A stretch of DNA of 64,000 nt from Streptomyces sp. NBC_01233 (lineage in GTDB: Bacteria > Actinomycetota > Actinomycetes > Streptomycetales > Streptomycetaceae), in assembly GCF_035989305.1 (NCBI RefSeq), contig NZ_CP108514.1, positions 9,528,501-9,592,500 of the forward strand, read 5' to 3'. This document shows, piece by piece, positions 1-19,400 of this stretch; positions within the stretch are counted from its first letter, which is position 1; the number at the start of each line of letters is the position of its first letter. The notes below the pieces were generated by a model that saw only the letters and a list, made by a program, of their open reading frames with translations, had not been told where the DNA came from and did not search any database. The position numbers were made by a program, and so were the translations under genes.

Positions 1-2
1 GC

Positions 3-3000
3 CGCACCGTGCGCGTGCTCACCGAGACCGATCCGAGCCCCGTCACGGAGTCCCCGCTGCGCCAGGGGGCCGTCCACCTGGTGACCGGCGGCGCCGGCGG
101 CCTCGGGCTGCTGCTCGCCCGTACCCTGCTGTCGCGCGGCGCCCGGGTGGCCCTCACCGGCCGGTCCTCCGCCGCCGACCGGGCCCGGGAACTCGCCGGC
201 CTGCGCGCCCTCGGCGACGTCGCCTACTTCCAGGCGTCCGTGGAGGACCAGGCCGCCATGGCCCGCGTCGTGGCGGACGTCAAGCAGAAGTGGGGTGCGC
301 TGCACGGGGTCTTCCACCTGGCAGCGACCGCCTCGCGCACACCGCTGCCCGGCAAGGACCTCGCGGAGTTCCGCTCCCACCTGCGGGCCCGCTTCGAGGG
401 CACCCGTGTCCTCGACGAGGTGACCCGTGACGAACCGCTGGACCTGTTCGTCCTGTACTCCTCGCTGGCCGGGCAGCTCGGCGACTACGGCCTGGTCGAC
501 TACGCCGTCGGCGCCCGCTACCTCGACGGTTTCGCCGAGGAGCGCACGGCACTGCGCACGGCCGGCCGCCGCAGCGGGCACACGGTCTCGGTCGACTGGC
601 CCATGTGGCGTGCCGGAGGCATGCACGTGGAGGCCGAGGACGAGCGCCGTTACCTCGCCGACACGGGCTTCCGCTACCTGGAGGCCGAGGAGGGCGAACG
701 GCTGCTCGACCTCGTCCTGCGGCTGGGCCGCCCCCAGGTCGCCGTACTGCCCGGAGCGCCCGAGCGGATGCGCGAGCGGGTCGGGGCGATGCGGATCCGG
801 GAGCACGGGCACCGCGCCCGCCCGGCCGCCCCGGCGCCTGCCGCCGCCCCCGCCGCTCCCGTGCACGCCGGCGATCTGACCGAGCGGCTGCGGGAGCTCG
901 TCGCCGAACTGCTGGGCCTGGCGCCGAAGGCGCTCGACCCGGAGGCCGGCTTCGGGGAGTACGGACTGGACTCCTTCGGGCTCCAGTCCCTCTCCGCGGC
1001 ACTGGAGGAGCGCTACGGCGTCTCGGTGCCGACGACGACCCTGTTCGGTGAGAACACGGTCGAGAGGCTCGCCCGGCACCTGCTCGCGGAACACCCCTCC
1101 CTGGCGGAACGGAACCGGACGCCCGCCACCGCGAGCGCGGAACCGGCCGCAGCGCCCGCCACCGCCGCCACCGCGCCCTCCGTCTCCACCGTTCCCACCA
1201 CTCCTTCCGCCGTTGCGTCCACCGCGCCCACCCGGGAGGACGCCGTCGCCATCGTCGGCATGTCCGGACGTTTCCCCGGCTCGGCGGACCTGGCGGAGTT
1301 CTGGCAGCACCTCAGGGACGGTGAGGACCTGATCACCGAGACCCCCGCCGACCGCTGGAACTGGCAGGAGGTGTCCCGGCGCTTCGGCGGCACCGCCCGC
1401 TGGGGCGGTTTCCTGAGCGACGTCGACCGGTTCGACGCACGGTTCTTCAAGATCTCGCCCGCCGAGGCGGAGGTCATGGACCCGCAGCACCGGCTGTTCC
1501 TCGAACACACCTGGGCCGCCCTGGAGGACGCGGGCTGCCGGGCCGACCGGCTCGCCGGCCGCCGCGTCTCCGTCTTCGCCGGCGTCCAGTTCAACGACTA
1601 CGAGTCGATGGTCCTGCGCGGCGAGCAGGTCAACCCCCACGCGGGCACCGGGCTCGCGCGGACCATCCTGGCCAACCGCATCTCGTACCTCCTGGACCTC
1701 AAGGGCCAGAGCGAGAGCATCGACACCGCCTGCTCCAGCTCCCTCGTGGCGCTGCACCGCGCCGTCCGCGCCCTGCGCGCCGGGGAGAGCGAGCTCGCCG
1801 TCGCCGGCGGCGTGAGCCTGGTGCTCTCGCCGCAGACCGTGGTGGCCGGGAACCAGCTCGGGGTGCTCTCCCCGGACGGCCGCTGCAAGGCCCTGGACGC
1901 GACGGCCGACGGGTACGTCAAGGGGGAGGGCGTGGGCGTACTCGTCCTCAAGCCGCTCTCCCGCGCCCTCGCCGACGGCGACCGCGTGCACGCGGTGATC
2001 CGCGGCAGCGCGGTCGGCCACGGCGGGCACGCCTCCTCGCTGACCGCCCCCAACCCGCTGGCCCAGGCCGCCCTGCTCGTCGAGGCCTACCGGGACGCGG
2101 GGGTACCGGTCGGGACGGTGTCCTACACCGAACTCCACGGCACCGGCACCTCCCTCGGCGACCCGGTGGAGATCGACGGCCTCGTCCGGGCCCACCGGAC
2201 CCTGGCCGACGGACCCGCCACGCCCTGCGGCGTCGGCACCGTGAAGAGCAACATCGGACACCTCGAGCCCGCCGCAGGCGTCGCCGGAGTCATCAAGGTG
2301 GTGCTGGCGATGCGGCACCGCACCCTGCCGAAGACGCTGCACCTCCAGACGCTCAACCCGCTCATCGACCTCACCGGTACGCCGTTCCGGCCCGTACGGG
2401 AGACGACCCCGTGGGCGCCCACGGACGCCGACGGCGCACCCCTGCCGCTGCGCGCGGGCGTCAGCTCCTTCGGCTTCGGCGGCGTCAACGCACACGTCGT
2501 CCTGGAAGAGGCACCCGCCACGACGCCCCCGGCCCCGCTGCGGGACGACGCCGCCGAGGTGTTCCTGCTGTCGGGCAGGGACGAAGCCGCTCTGCGCCGG
2601 TACGCCGCCGCGATGGTGGAGTTCCTCGACGCGGCCACGGACGCGGACAGCGGCAGCGGCACGGTCGTGCCCGCGCCGTCGCTCGCCTCGCTCGCGTACA
2701 CCTCCCAGGTCGCCCGCGTCCCCATGGCCGCCCGGCTCGCGGTGGTCGCCCGCTCCACCCGCGACCTGCGCGACCAGCTGGCCGGCCACCTCGCGGCCGA
2801 GTACGCGCACGGCGGTACGGACGGTGACCACGCCTGGCTGTCCGAACCGGAGGGCGCCGAGTACCTCGCCCGGCTGGTCCGGGAGGGACGGCTCGACCGG
2901 CTCGCGCGGCTCTGGCAGGACGGCGCCGACATCGACTGGGCCGCGCTGCGCACCGACCGGCCGCAGCCGGCGTCCATGCCGACCTACCCGTTCGCCCGCG

Positions 3001-6000
3001 AGCGGCACTGGCTCACGACGCCGACCGCCGCCGGGGTCGCGTCCGCCCCGCAGGACTCCTCACTGCTCCTGGTCAAGCGCTGGGAGGCCGCTCCGCTGCC
3101 CACCGCCGAACTGCCCGCCGGGATACTGGTGCTGGCCCGCGCCGAGAACGAGTCCCTCGCCACGAGGGCCTTCGGCCCCACCGCCGCGGTGTTCCGCGTG
3201 GACGACGGCGACGAGGACTCCGCCCGGCGGATCGCGGAAGCGGCCCGCCTCGCGACGGCCGTGATCGACCTGGCCGACGTGTCGGACGCACCACTCACCG
3301 CGCCGGACCCCGACTGGCCGCGGATCGCGCTCCTGCGCGAGCTGGTCACCGAGAACCGCACCCGCGGCTTCACCTACCTCCACCTGACCCGGGGGCTCAC
3401 CACCTTCCGGACCGAGCGGCCCACGCTGCGCGGCGCGGCCTACGCTGGCCTCGTCCGGATGCTCACGGCCGAGTACCGGGGCCTGGCCGCCCGCACCCTC
3501 GACCTCGACACCCTGGAGCCGGCCGCGCTGCGCGAGGCGGCCGCCGCCGAACTCGCGGCGACCGACCCGGTCACCGAGGCCTGCGTACGGGCGGGCGTAC
3601 GGCACCGTCCGGTGCTGTGCCCCGCCGACGGGGCGCCCGCCTCCGCCGACTGGTCCGCGGACCTGGCCGGCCGGACCGTCGTGATCACCGGAGGGACGGG
3701 CGCGCTGGGCCGGCTGCTCGCGGCCCGGCTCGTCGAGCGGGGCGCCGACCGGCTCGTGCTCCTCGGCCGCACCCCGCTGCCCGCCCGGACCGAGTGGCCC
3801 GCCCTCCTCGCGGACCCCGGCACCGACCCGGCCCTCGCGGCCAGGCTGCGCGACCTCGCGGCCCTGGAACGCCCCGGGGTCCGGGTGGTGGTCGAGACCG
3901 GCCCGCTGGACGGGATCGCCGAGGTGCTCGACCGTGCCCGGCGCGAGATGGGCCCGATCGTCGGCATCGTGCACTGCGCCGGCCTCGGCGTCATGCGCGA
4001 CCCGGCCTTCATCGGCAAGCGGACCGAGGACGTGCAACGGGTCCTGGAACCGAAGACCGCGGGGCTCCAGGCCGTCCTGGACGGCTGCGCCGACGACCCG
4101 CTGCGCTTCGTCGTGCTGTACTCGTCCGTCGCGGGCGGCGTGCCGGCGCTGGCCGTGGGCCTCAGCGACTACGCGCTGGCCAACTCCGTACTGGACCGCG
4201 TCGCCGAGTACCGCACCGCCACCGGCGGCGTCCGCGCCCCCGTCATCCGGTCGCTGCAGTGGCCGAGCTGGCGTGCGGCCGGCATGCCCGAGGTCGACAC
4301 CCCGGCCTACCGGGACCTCGGCCTGCGCACCCTGGCCCCCGAGGCGGGGCTGGACCTGCTGGACCGCGCGATGAGCGGCCCCGACCCGGTCGTGCTGCCC
4401 TGCGTCGTGGACGCCGGACGCTTCGACGCCGCCCGGCTGCTGGCCGTGCCCGCGCCGGGCCGGCAGGACGGGACGGCGCCCGCGCCCGCTCCGTCGGCGG
4501 CCCCGAGCGGAGTACCGGCCGCGCACGGCCTCGTCCGCCGCGTCACCGGGGTTATCGCCTCGACGCTCCGGCTGGACCCCGGGGCGATCGGAGGGGACGA
4601 GGACTTCGCCGACCTCGGCGTGGACTCGATCATGATCGCCCAGATCCTCGCCGCGCTGGAGCGGGAGCTCGGCGTCGTCGCGGAGCCCTCGACCATCCTG
4701 GAGAACCCGACCGTGGCCCTCCTCGCCGATGCCCTGCGAGACCAGGTGCCGGAGCTCGCCACCCCTTCGGAGGACGCCGGCCCGGCCATCGCGCCCGCCG
4801 TCCCGCCGGTTCCGGCCGAGGCCACCGCTCCGGCCCCGGCCCCGGCCGAGGTCACCGCTCCGGCCCTGGCCCCGGCCGAGGCCGTCGCGTCAGGCGCTCC
4901 CCTCGCCGGAGCGGCCGCACGGCGTGAGGACATCGCCGTCATCGGTATCGCCGCCCACTTCCCCGGCGCCCCCGACCACGGGACGTTCTGGCGGAACCTG
5001 ATGTCCGCGACGGACTCCGTCACGGAGGCGCCGCCCTCCCGCTGGGACAAGGACCGCTTCTGGCGGCCCGACCCGCAGCCCGGCACCACCGTCAGCAAGT
5101 GGGGCGGCTTCCTCGACGCCATCGAGGACTTCGACCCGGAGCACTTCCGGATCGACCCGGCCGGGGCGGCGCACGTCGACCCCCTGGTCCGGCAGGTCCT
5201 GGAGACCGGCGTGGAATGCCTGGCCGACGCCGGTCTCACCCCCGAGGAGGTCGCGGGCCGGCGCGTGGGCGTCTTCGCGGGCGCCCGTGCGGCGAACTTC
5301 GGCGCGCACGTCGCCGCCGCCGGTCCACACTCGATCAGCGGAATGGCGCAGAACTTCATCGCCGCGCAGCTGTCCCACCACCTCGACCTGCGAGGGCCGT
5401 CCGTCGTCGTCGACACGGCCTGCTCCAGCGCGCTCGTCGCCGTGCACATGGCCGCGGCCGGCCTGCGGACCGGGGAGTGCGACCTGGCCTTCGCGACCGG
5501 GGTCGACATCCTCCTCGACGAGGTGCCCTTCGTCGGGATGAGCGGGGCGGGCGCACTGTCGCCCACGGGGCGCTGCCACACGTTCGACGAGCGGGCCGAC
5601 GGCATCGTCCTCGGCGAGGGCGCCGGCACGCTGCTGCTCAAGCGGCTGTCCGACGCCGTGCGCGACGGCGACCGGATCTACGCGGTGATCGAGGGCAGCG
5701 CCGTCAACAACGACGGCCGCACCATGGGCATCACGACGCCGAACCCGCGCGCACAGCGGGAGGTGATCGAGGCGGCCCTCGCCGACGCCGGCGTCTCCCC
5801 GGCCCAGCTGGGCTACGTGGAGGCCCACGGCACCGGCACCATGATCGGTGACCCGATGGAGCTGAAGGCGCTCACCGAGGCCTTCCGCGCCCGTACCGAC
5901 GAGGTCGGCTTCTGCGGCGTCGGCAGTGTGAAGACCAACATCGGACACACCCTCAGCGCGGCCGGCATGGCCGGACTGATCAAGGTCCTGCTGTCGGTCC

Positions 6001-6358
6001 ACCACGCGCAGCTGCCGCCGACGCTGCACTGCGCGACCCTCAACCGCCGTTTCCGCTTCGAGGAGTCCCCGCTGTTCCCCGTACGGGAACCGCGCGGGTT
6101 CACGGGCCGCGACGGTACGCGCCGGGCCGCCGTCAGCTCCTTCGGGTTCGGCGGCACCAACGCCCACATGGTGGTGCGCCAGGCACCCGAAGCCCACGTT
6201 CCCGCGCGCGGACCGCTGGACCCGCCCCGCTACCGGCGGCGGCGCTTCTGGTTCGACCCGCCCGCGCACACCCCCGCACAACCGCCCGCGCGAACGCCCG
6301 CACCGGCCCCCGCGCCGTTCTTCGAGCTTGAGTTCTCCGCCGTGCCGGAAGGAAAGAA

Positions 6359-6362
<4 letters not shown>
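3..6362 (+). CDS. Trans-AT-type modular polyketide synthase (5' end outside window)
   Basis: The reading frame is open to the left edge, so the gene is 5'-partial. Domains in order (residues counted from the GTG at 9): KR ~18-205, ACP ~289-362 (GLDSF), KS ~415-842 (DTACSSS with Cys ~575, ELHGTGT, NIGH), post-KS linker ending [15 protein letters not shown] ~1020-1475, ACP ~1507-1580 (GVDSI), KS ~1640-2060 (DTACSSA, EAHGTGT, NIGH). No AT lies between any KS and the next domain, so extender units must come from a separate trans-acting AT that is not in this window. The first KR has YAVGA where YxxxN is usual and lacks the catalytic Asn. The second KR has SSVAG and YALAN and looks active. The protein ends just after its second KS, so that module continues on the next gene, which overlaps by ATGA. 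The product is unknown. Confidence 0.93.
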
Positions 6363-13437
<7,075 letters not shown>

Positions 13438-13441
<4 letters not shown>

Positions 13442-16400
13442 CCAACGAGGACAAGCTCCGCGACTACCTGCGCCGGGTGACCGCGGAACTGCAGTCGACG
13501 CGGCAGCGGCTGCGCGACGTGGAGGAGCGATCCGCCGGGCCGGTCGCCATCGTCGGCATGGCCTGCCACTACCCGGGCGGCGTCGAGTCCCCCGACGACC
13601 TGTGGTCGCTCGTCGCCGAGGGCCGGGACGGGATCACCCCCTTCCCCGGCGACCGGGGCTGGGACCTGGACACGCTCCACCACCCCGACCCCGACCACCC
13701 GGGCACGACCACCGTCCGCGAGGGCGGATTCCTGCACGGCGCCGCCCGGTTCGACGCGGGATTCTTCGGGATCTCGCCCAAGGAGGCGCTCCACACCGAC
13801 CCCCAGCAGCGGCTGATCCTCCAGACCTCCTGGGAGGCCGTCGAGCGCGCCGGCCTGGACCCGAGCTCGCTGCGCGACAGCCGCACCGGCGTGTTCACCG
13901 GCGTCATGCACCACGACTACCCGGGCGCCCAGGGCGCCGGCAGCGTCGTCTCCGGCCGCGTCGCCTACCAGCTGGGCCTGCGCGGCCCCGCCATCACGGT
14001 GGACACCGCCTGCTCCTCGTCGCTCGTCGCCCTCCACCTGGCCGTCCGGTCCCTGCGCCGCGGCGAGTGCGACATGGCCCTCGTCGGAGGGGCCACGGTG
14101 ATGGCCACCCCCGCCGCCTTCGTGGAGTTCAGCCGCCAGCGGGGCCTGGCCCCCGACGGCCGCTGCAAGCCCTTCGCCGCCGGGGCGGACGGCACCGCCT
14201 GGTCCGAGGGCGCCGGCGTCATCGTCGTCGAACGCCTCGCGACCGCCCTCGCCGCCGGCCGCCGCGTACTCGCCGTGGTCCGGGGCACCGCCGTCAACTC
14301 CGACGGCGCCAGCAACGGCCTCACCGCACCCAACGGCCCCGCCCAGCAGCGCGTCATCCGCGAGGCCCTCGTCGACGCCGGCCTGACCCCCCCCAGCAGG
14401 TCGACGCGGTGGAGGCACACGGCACCGGCACCCCCCTCGGCGACCCGGTGGAGGCCCAGGCCGTGCTCGCCGCCTACGGCAGGCAGCGCACCCGGGCGCT
14501 GCGCCTGGGATCGGTCAAGTCCAACCTGGGGCACACCCAGGCGGCTGCCGGCGTCGCCGGGATCGTCAAGATGGTCATGGCCATGCGGCACGGGGTACTG
14601 CCCCGGACCCTGCACCTCGACGCCCCGACCCCGTACGTGGACTGGTCGGCGGGCGGTGTGGAACTCCTCACCGAGGACGCACCCTGGCCCGCCGGGACGG
14701 AACCCCGCCGGGCCGCCGTGTCCTCCTTCGGGGTCAGCGGCACCAACGCCCACGTGATCCTCGAGGAACCTCCGCTGCCGGTGGACGACCGGACCGCCGA
14801 ACGGCACGACGACCGGCCGACGGACGCGGCGAGCGCCGAGCGCCCCGCGACATCGCCCGCCGGGCCCGGCCCCCTGGCCTGGACCCTGTCCGCCCGCTCC
14901 GACGCCGCACTGCGCGCCCAGGCCGCCACCCTCACCGCCTTCCTGACCGGGCACCCGCACGAACCGCGCCCCGAGGACGTGGCCCTCTCCCTGGCCACCA
15001 CGCGCGCCTCGCACGAGCACCGCGCGGTCGTCCTCGGCGGCGACCGCGCCGAACTCCTCGCCGCACTGGACGACCTGGCCGCCGGCCGGCCCTCGCCCAC
15101 CGTCGTCGAAGGGACCACCGGGCAGAGCGGCGGCGTGGCCTTCCTCTTCCCCGGCCAGGGTTCGCAGTGGCGGGACATGGCCGTGCGGCTGCTGGACACC
15201 AACGCGGTGTTCCGGGAACGGATAGCCCAGTGCGAGACCGCCCTGGCCCCCCACGTGGACTTCGAGCTGACCGCCGTCCTGCGCGGGGAACAGGACCTGG
15301 ACCGGGTCGACGTCGTCCAGCCCGCCCTGTTCGCCGTCATGGTCGCCCTCGCCGAGGCGTGGCGCTCCCTCGGCGTCCGCCCGGCCGCCGTCGCCGGACA
15401 CAGCCAGGGCGAGATCGCCGCCGCCTGCGTGGCCGGCGCCCTCACCCTCGAGGACGCCGCCCGCGTCGTCGCCCTGCGCAGCCGGGCCCTGACCACCCTC
15501 TCGGGCCGCGGCGGCATGATGTCCCTCGCACTGCCCGCCGACGAGGCGCGCGACCGGCTCCGCCGCTGGGACGGCAGGCTGTCGCTGGCCGCCGTCAACG
15601 GCGCGGCCTCCGTGGTCGTCTCCGGCGACACCGACGCCCTCGACGAACTCCTCGCCGCCTGTGAGGAGGACGGCGTACGGGCCCGGCGCGTCGACGTGGA
15701 CTACGCCTCGCACAGCGCGCACGTGGAAGGCGTCCGCGCGCAGGTCCTGGAGGCCCTCGCCCCCGTCAGGCCGCGCGCCCCCGAAATCCCCTTCTTCTCC
15801 TCCGTGGAAGGCCGCTGGATCGAGGCCGCAGACGCCTTCGACGCCGACTACTGGTACCGGAACCTGCGCGAGACCGTCCGCTTCGACGAGGCCGTCACCG
15901 CCCTCGTCCGGCGCGACTGCACCACCCTGCTGGAGGTCAGCCCCCACCCGGTGGTCACGACCGGCGCACAGGAGACCGCCGACGCGCTCGGCACCGACAC
16001 CGCCGTCGCCCACACCCTGCGCCGCGACGAGGGCGGCCCCGAGCAGCTGCTGCATGCCCTCGCCCAGCTGTACGTGAAGGGCGTACGCCCCGACTGGTCC
16101 GCGCTCTGGCCCGAAGCCCGCCGTATCGACCTGCCCACCACCACCTTCCTCACCGAGCCGTACTGGCTGCGCCCGGGCCCCGGCGCCGGCGGCGCGGGCG
16201 CCCTGGGCCTCGACGAGGTCGACCACCCCGTCCTGCGCGCCGCCCTGCCCGCCGCCGAGGGCCTGGTACTCACCGGCCGGCTCGGCCTGGCCGCCCAACC
16301 CTGGCTCGCCGACCACACGGTCGAAGGACAGGTGGTCCTGCCGGGCGCGGCCCTCGCGGAGCTCGCCTCCCGGGCGGCGGACGAGGCCGGCTGCGCCGCC

Positions 16401-19400
16401 GTCGACCAGCTCACCCTGCTCACACCGGTCCTCCTCCCCGACGAGGGCGACATCCGGCTGCGCGTCGACATCACGGCCCCGGCCGAAGACGGCTCGCGCG
16501 GACTGACCCTGCACACCCTCACCGGGGCGGGCCACTGGACCACACACGCCACCGGCGTGCTCCTGCCCGACGCAGCCGAACCGGTGCCCGCCACCACAGC
16601 GTGGCCGCCGTCCGGCGCCGAACCCCAGGACGTCGAAGCCCTCTACGCGACCCTGGAGGACGCGGGCCTGGCCTACGGCCCGGCCTTCCGCGGCCTGCGG
16701 GCGCTGTGGCGCGGACGCGACGGGGACCTCCACGCCGAGGTCGCACTGCCCGACGCCGACCAGGCCGGCGCGTTCACCCTCCACCCGGCCCTGCTCGACG
16801 CGTGCCTGCACCCCGTCGCCCTCGGCGGGTTCCTCACCACGGGAGACGGCCGCCGCCCCGCGCTGCCCTTCGAATGGCAGGGCCTGCGCTTCCACGCCGC
16901 AGGCGCCGACACCGTGCGCGTGACCCTGTCCGCCGCGGGCCCCGACGCCGTCCGCCTCACCCTCACCGACACCACCGGGGCACCCGTCGCCTCGGTCGAC
17001 ACCCTCGTGCTCCGCGAGCTTCCGGCGGGCGCCCTCGGCCGCCCCGACCGGGGCGACCTGCTGCGCCCCGACCAGGTGACCCGGGCCCTGCCCGGCGGCG
17101 GGCACGAGGACTGCGCCGTACGCGACCCGGAACTCGCCCGGCAGCTGGGGAAGCAGCCCACCCGGGAACCCGCGCGCCACGTCCTGGTGCCGGTTCCGGC
17201 CGGCGAGCCCGGAGAGGCCGTGCGCGGCGCGCTCACCCTCGTCCACGACTGGCTGGCGGACGAGAGCCACGCGGAGTCCAGGCTCGTCTTCGTCACCCGC
17301 CGGGTCCACCACGACGTGGCGGAAGCCGCCGTCGCGGGCCTCGTACGGTCCGCCCAGCTCGAACACCCCGACAGCTTCCGGGTGCTGGACCTGGCCGACC
17401 TCGACGGGACCACCCTCGCCGCGATCCCCGCCGCCCTCGCCACGGACGAGCCCCAGCTCACCCTGACGTCCGGGACCGCGACCGTGCCCCGGCTGGTCCG
17501 CGCCCTCCCCGCTCCGGCGGGGACCGGCGAGCTCGGCAGGACCCTGGTGACCGGGGCCTCCGGAACCCTGGGGCAGCTCGTCGCCCGGCACCTCGTCCAC
17601 GCACACGGCGTACGCGACCTGGTGCTGGCCGGCCGACGCGGCTCCGAGGCACCCGGCATGGCCGCCCTCACGGAGGAACTGACCGGGGCCGGGGCACAGG
17701 TCCGGGCCGTCGCCTGCGACGTCACCGACCGCGCCGCCCTCGCGGTACTGGCCGGCGGAGCCTCCTTCACGACCGTCGTCCACGCCGCCGGCGTCCTCGA
17801 CGACGGCCTGGTGACCGGACTGACCCCCGAACGCCTCGACCGCGTGCTGGGGGCGAAGCTCGACGCGGCGCTCCACCTCCACGAACTGCTGCCCCAGGCA
17901 CGCCTGGTGCTGTTCTCCTCGGCCGTGGGCATCCTCGGCGGCCTCGGCCAGGCCAACTACGCCGCCGCCAACTCCGGCCTCGACGCCCTGGCCCGCCGCC
18001 GCCACGCCGAGGGCCTGCCCGGGATCTCCCTGGCCTGGGGCCTGTGGGACGCCACCAGCGGCATGACGGACGGCGTCGACCGGGCCCGCCTGGGCCGTTC
18101 CGGCTTCCACCCGCTCCCGACCGCGGACGCCCTCGCCGCCCTGGACGCCGCCCTGGCCTCGGACGAGCCGGTGCTCGCCCCGATCCGGCTCGACCCCGGC
18201 GCCCTGCGGGCGCAAGGTGAGGACGTCCCCGCGCCGCTGCGCGACCTGTCCGGGAAACCGGCGCGCCGCACCGCCGCGCTCGGGGGCGGCGCCGCCGTCT
18301 CCGAACTGGCGGCCCGCCTCGCCGGCAAGACCGCCCCCGAGCGCCTGCGCACCCTGCTCGAGCTGGTCGTCGGGCACACCGCCGCCGTCCTCGGACACGC
18401 CTCGCCGGAGGCGGTCGACCCCGGCCGGGCCTTCAAGGACGCCGGCTTCGGCTCGCTCGCCGCCGTCGAACTGCGCAACCGGCTCGCCGGAGCCACGGGC
18501 CTGCGCCTGCCGGCCACCCTGGTCTTCAGCCACCCCAACCCCGCGGCGGTCGCCCGCCACCTTGACGAACTCCTCGCGGGCACGGCCCCGGCGGCCGCTC
18601 CCGCGGTCCGCGCCCCGGCCGCCGACGCGGACGACCCCGTCGTCCTCGTCGGCCTCGGATGCAGGCTCCCCGGCGGCGTCCGCACACCCGACGACCTCTG
18701 GGAGATGCTGGTCTCCGAACGCGACGGCATCGGCCCGTTCCCCGACGACCGGGGCTGGCCCCTGGAGCGCCTCTACGACCCCGACCCGGCCGCCCCCGGC
18801 ACCACGTACACCCGGCACGGCGGCTTCATGGCCGACGCGACCGCCTTCGACGCCGCCTTCTTCGGGGTGGCGCCCCGCGAGGCCGTCGTGATGGACCCGC
18901 AGCAGCGGATCCTGCTGGAAACCGTCTGGGAGGCCTGCGAGGACGCCGGCATCGACCCGGCCTCGCTGCGCGGCACCCGGACGGGCGTGTTCGTGGGCGC
19001 CATGTATCAGGACTACGGCCGCCTCCTGGAGAACGCCGCCGCCGAGGGCTTCCTCGCCCCGGGCGTCGGCGGCGGCGTCCTGTCCGGACGGGTCGCCTAC
19101 ACCTACGGGCTGGAAGGCCCGACCGTCACCGTCGACACGGCCTGCTCCTCCTCGCTGACCGCCCTGCACCTCGCCGCCCAGGCGGTACGGGCGGGGGAGT
19201 GCGACCTCGCGCTCGCCGGCGGGGTGACCGTGCTGTCCACACCGGTGCCCTTCGTCGAGTTCAGCCGCCAGCGCGGACTGGCCGCCGACGGACGGTGCAA
19301 GCCCTTCGCGGCCGCGGCCGACGGCACCGCACTGGGCGAGGGCGCCGCAGTGGTGCTCGTCGAACGCCTCTCCCGGGCCCGCGCCCAGGGGCACGAAGTG

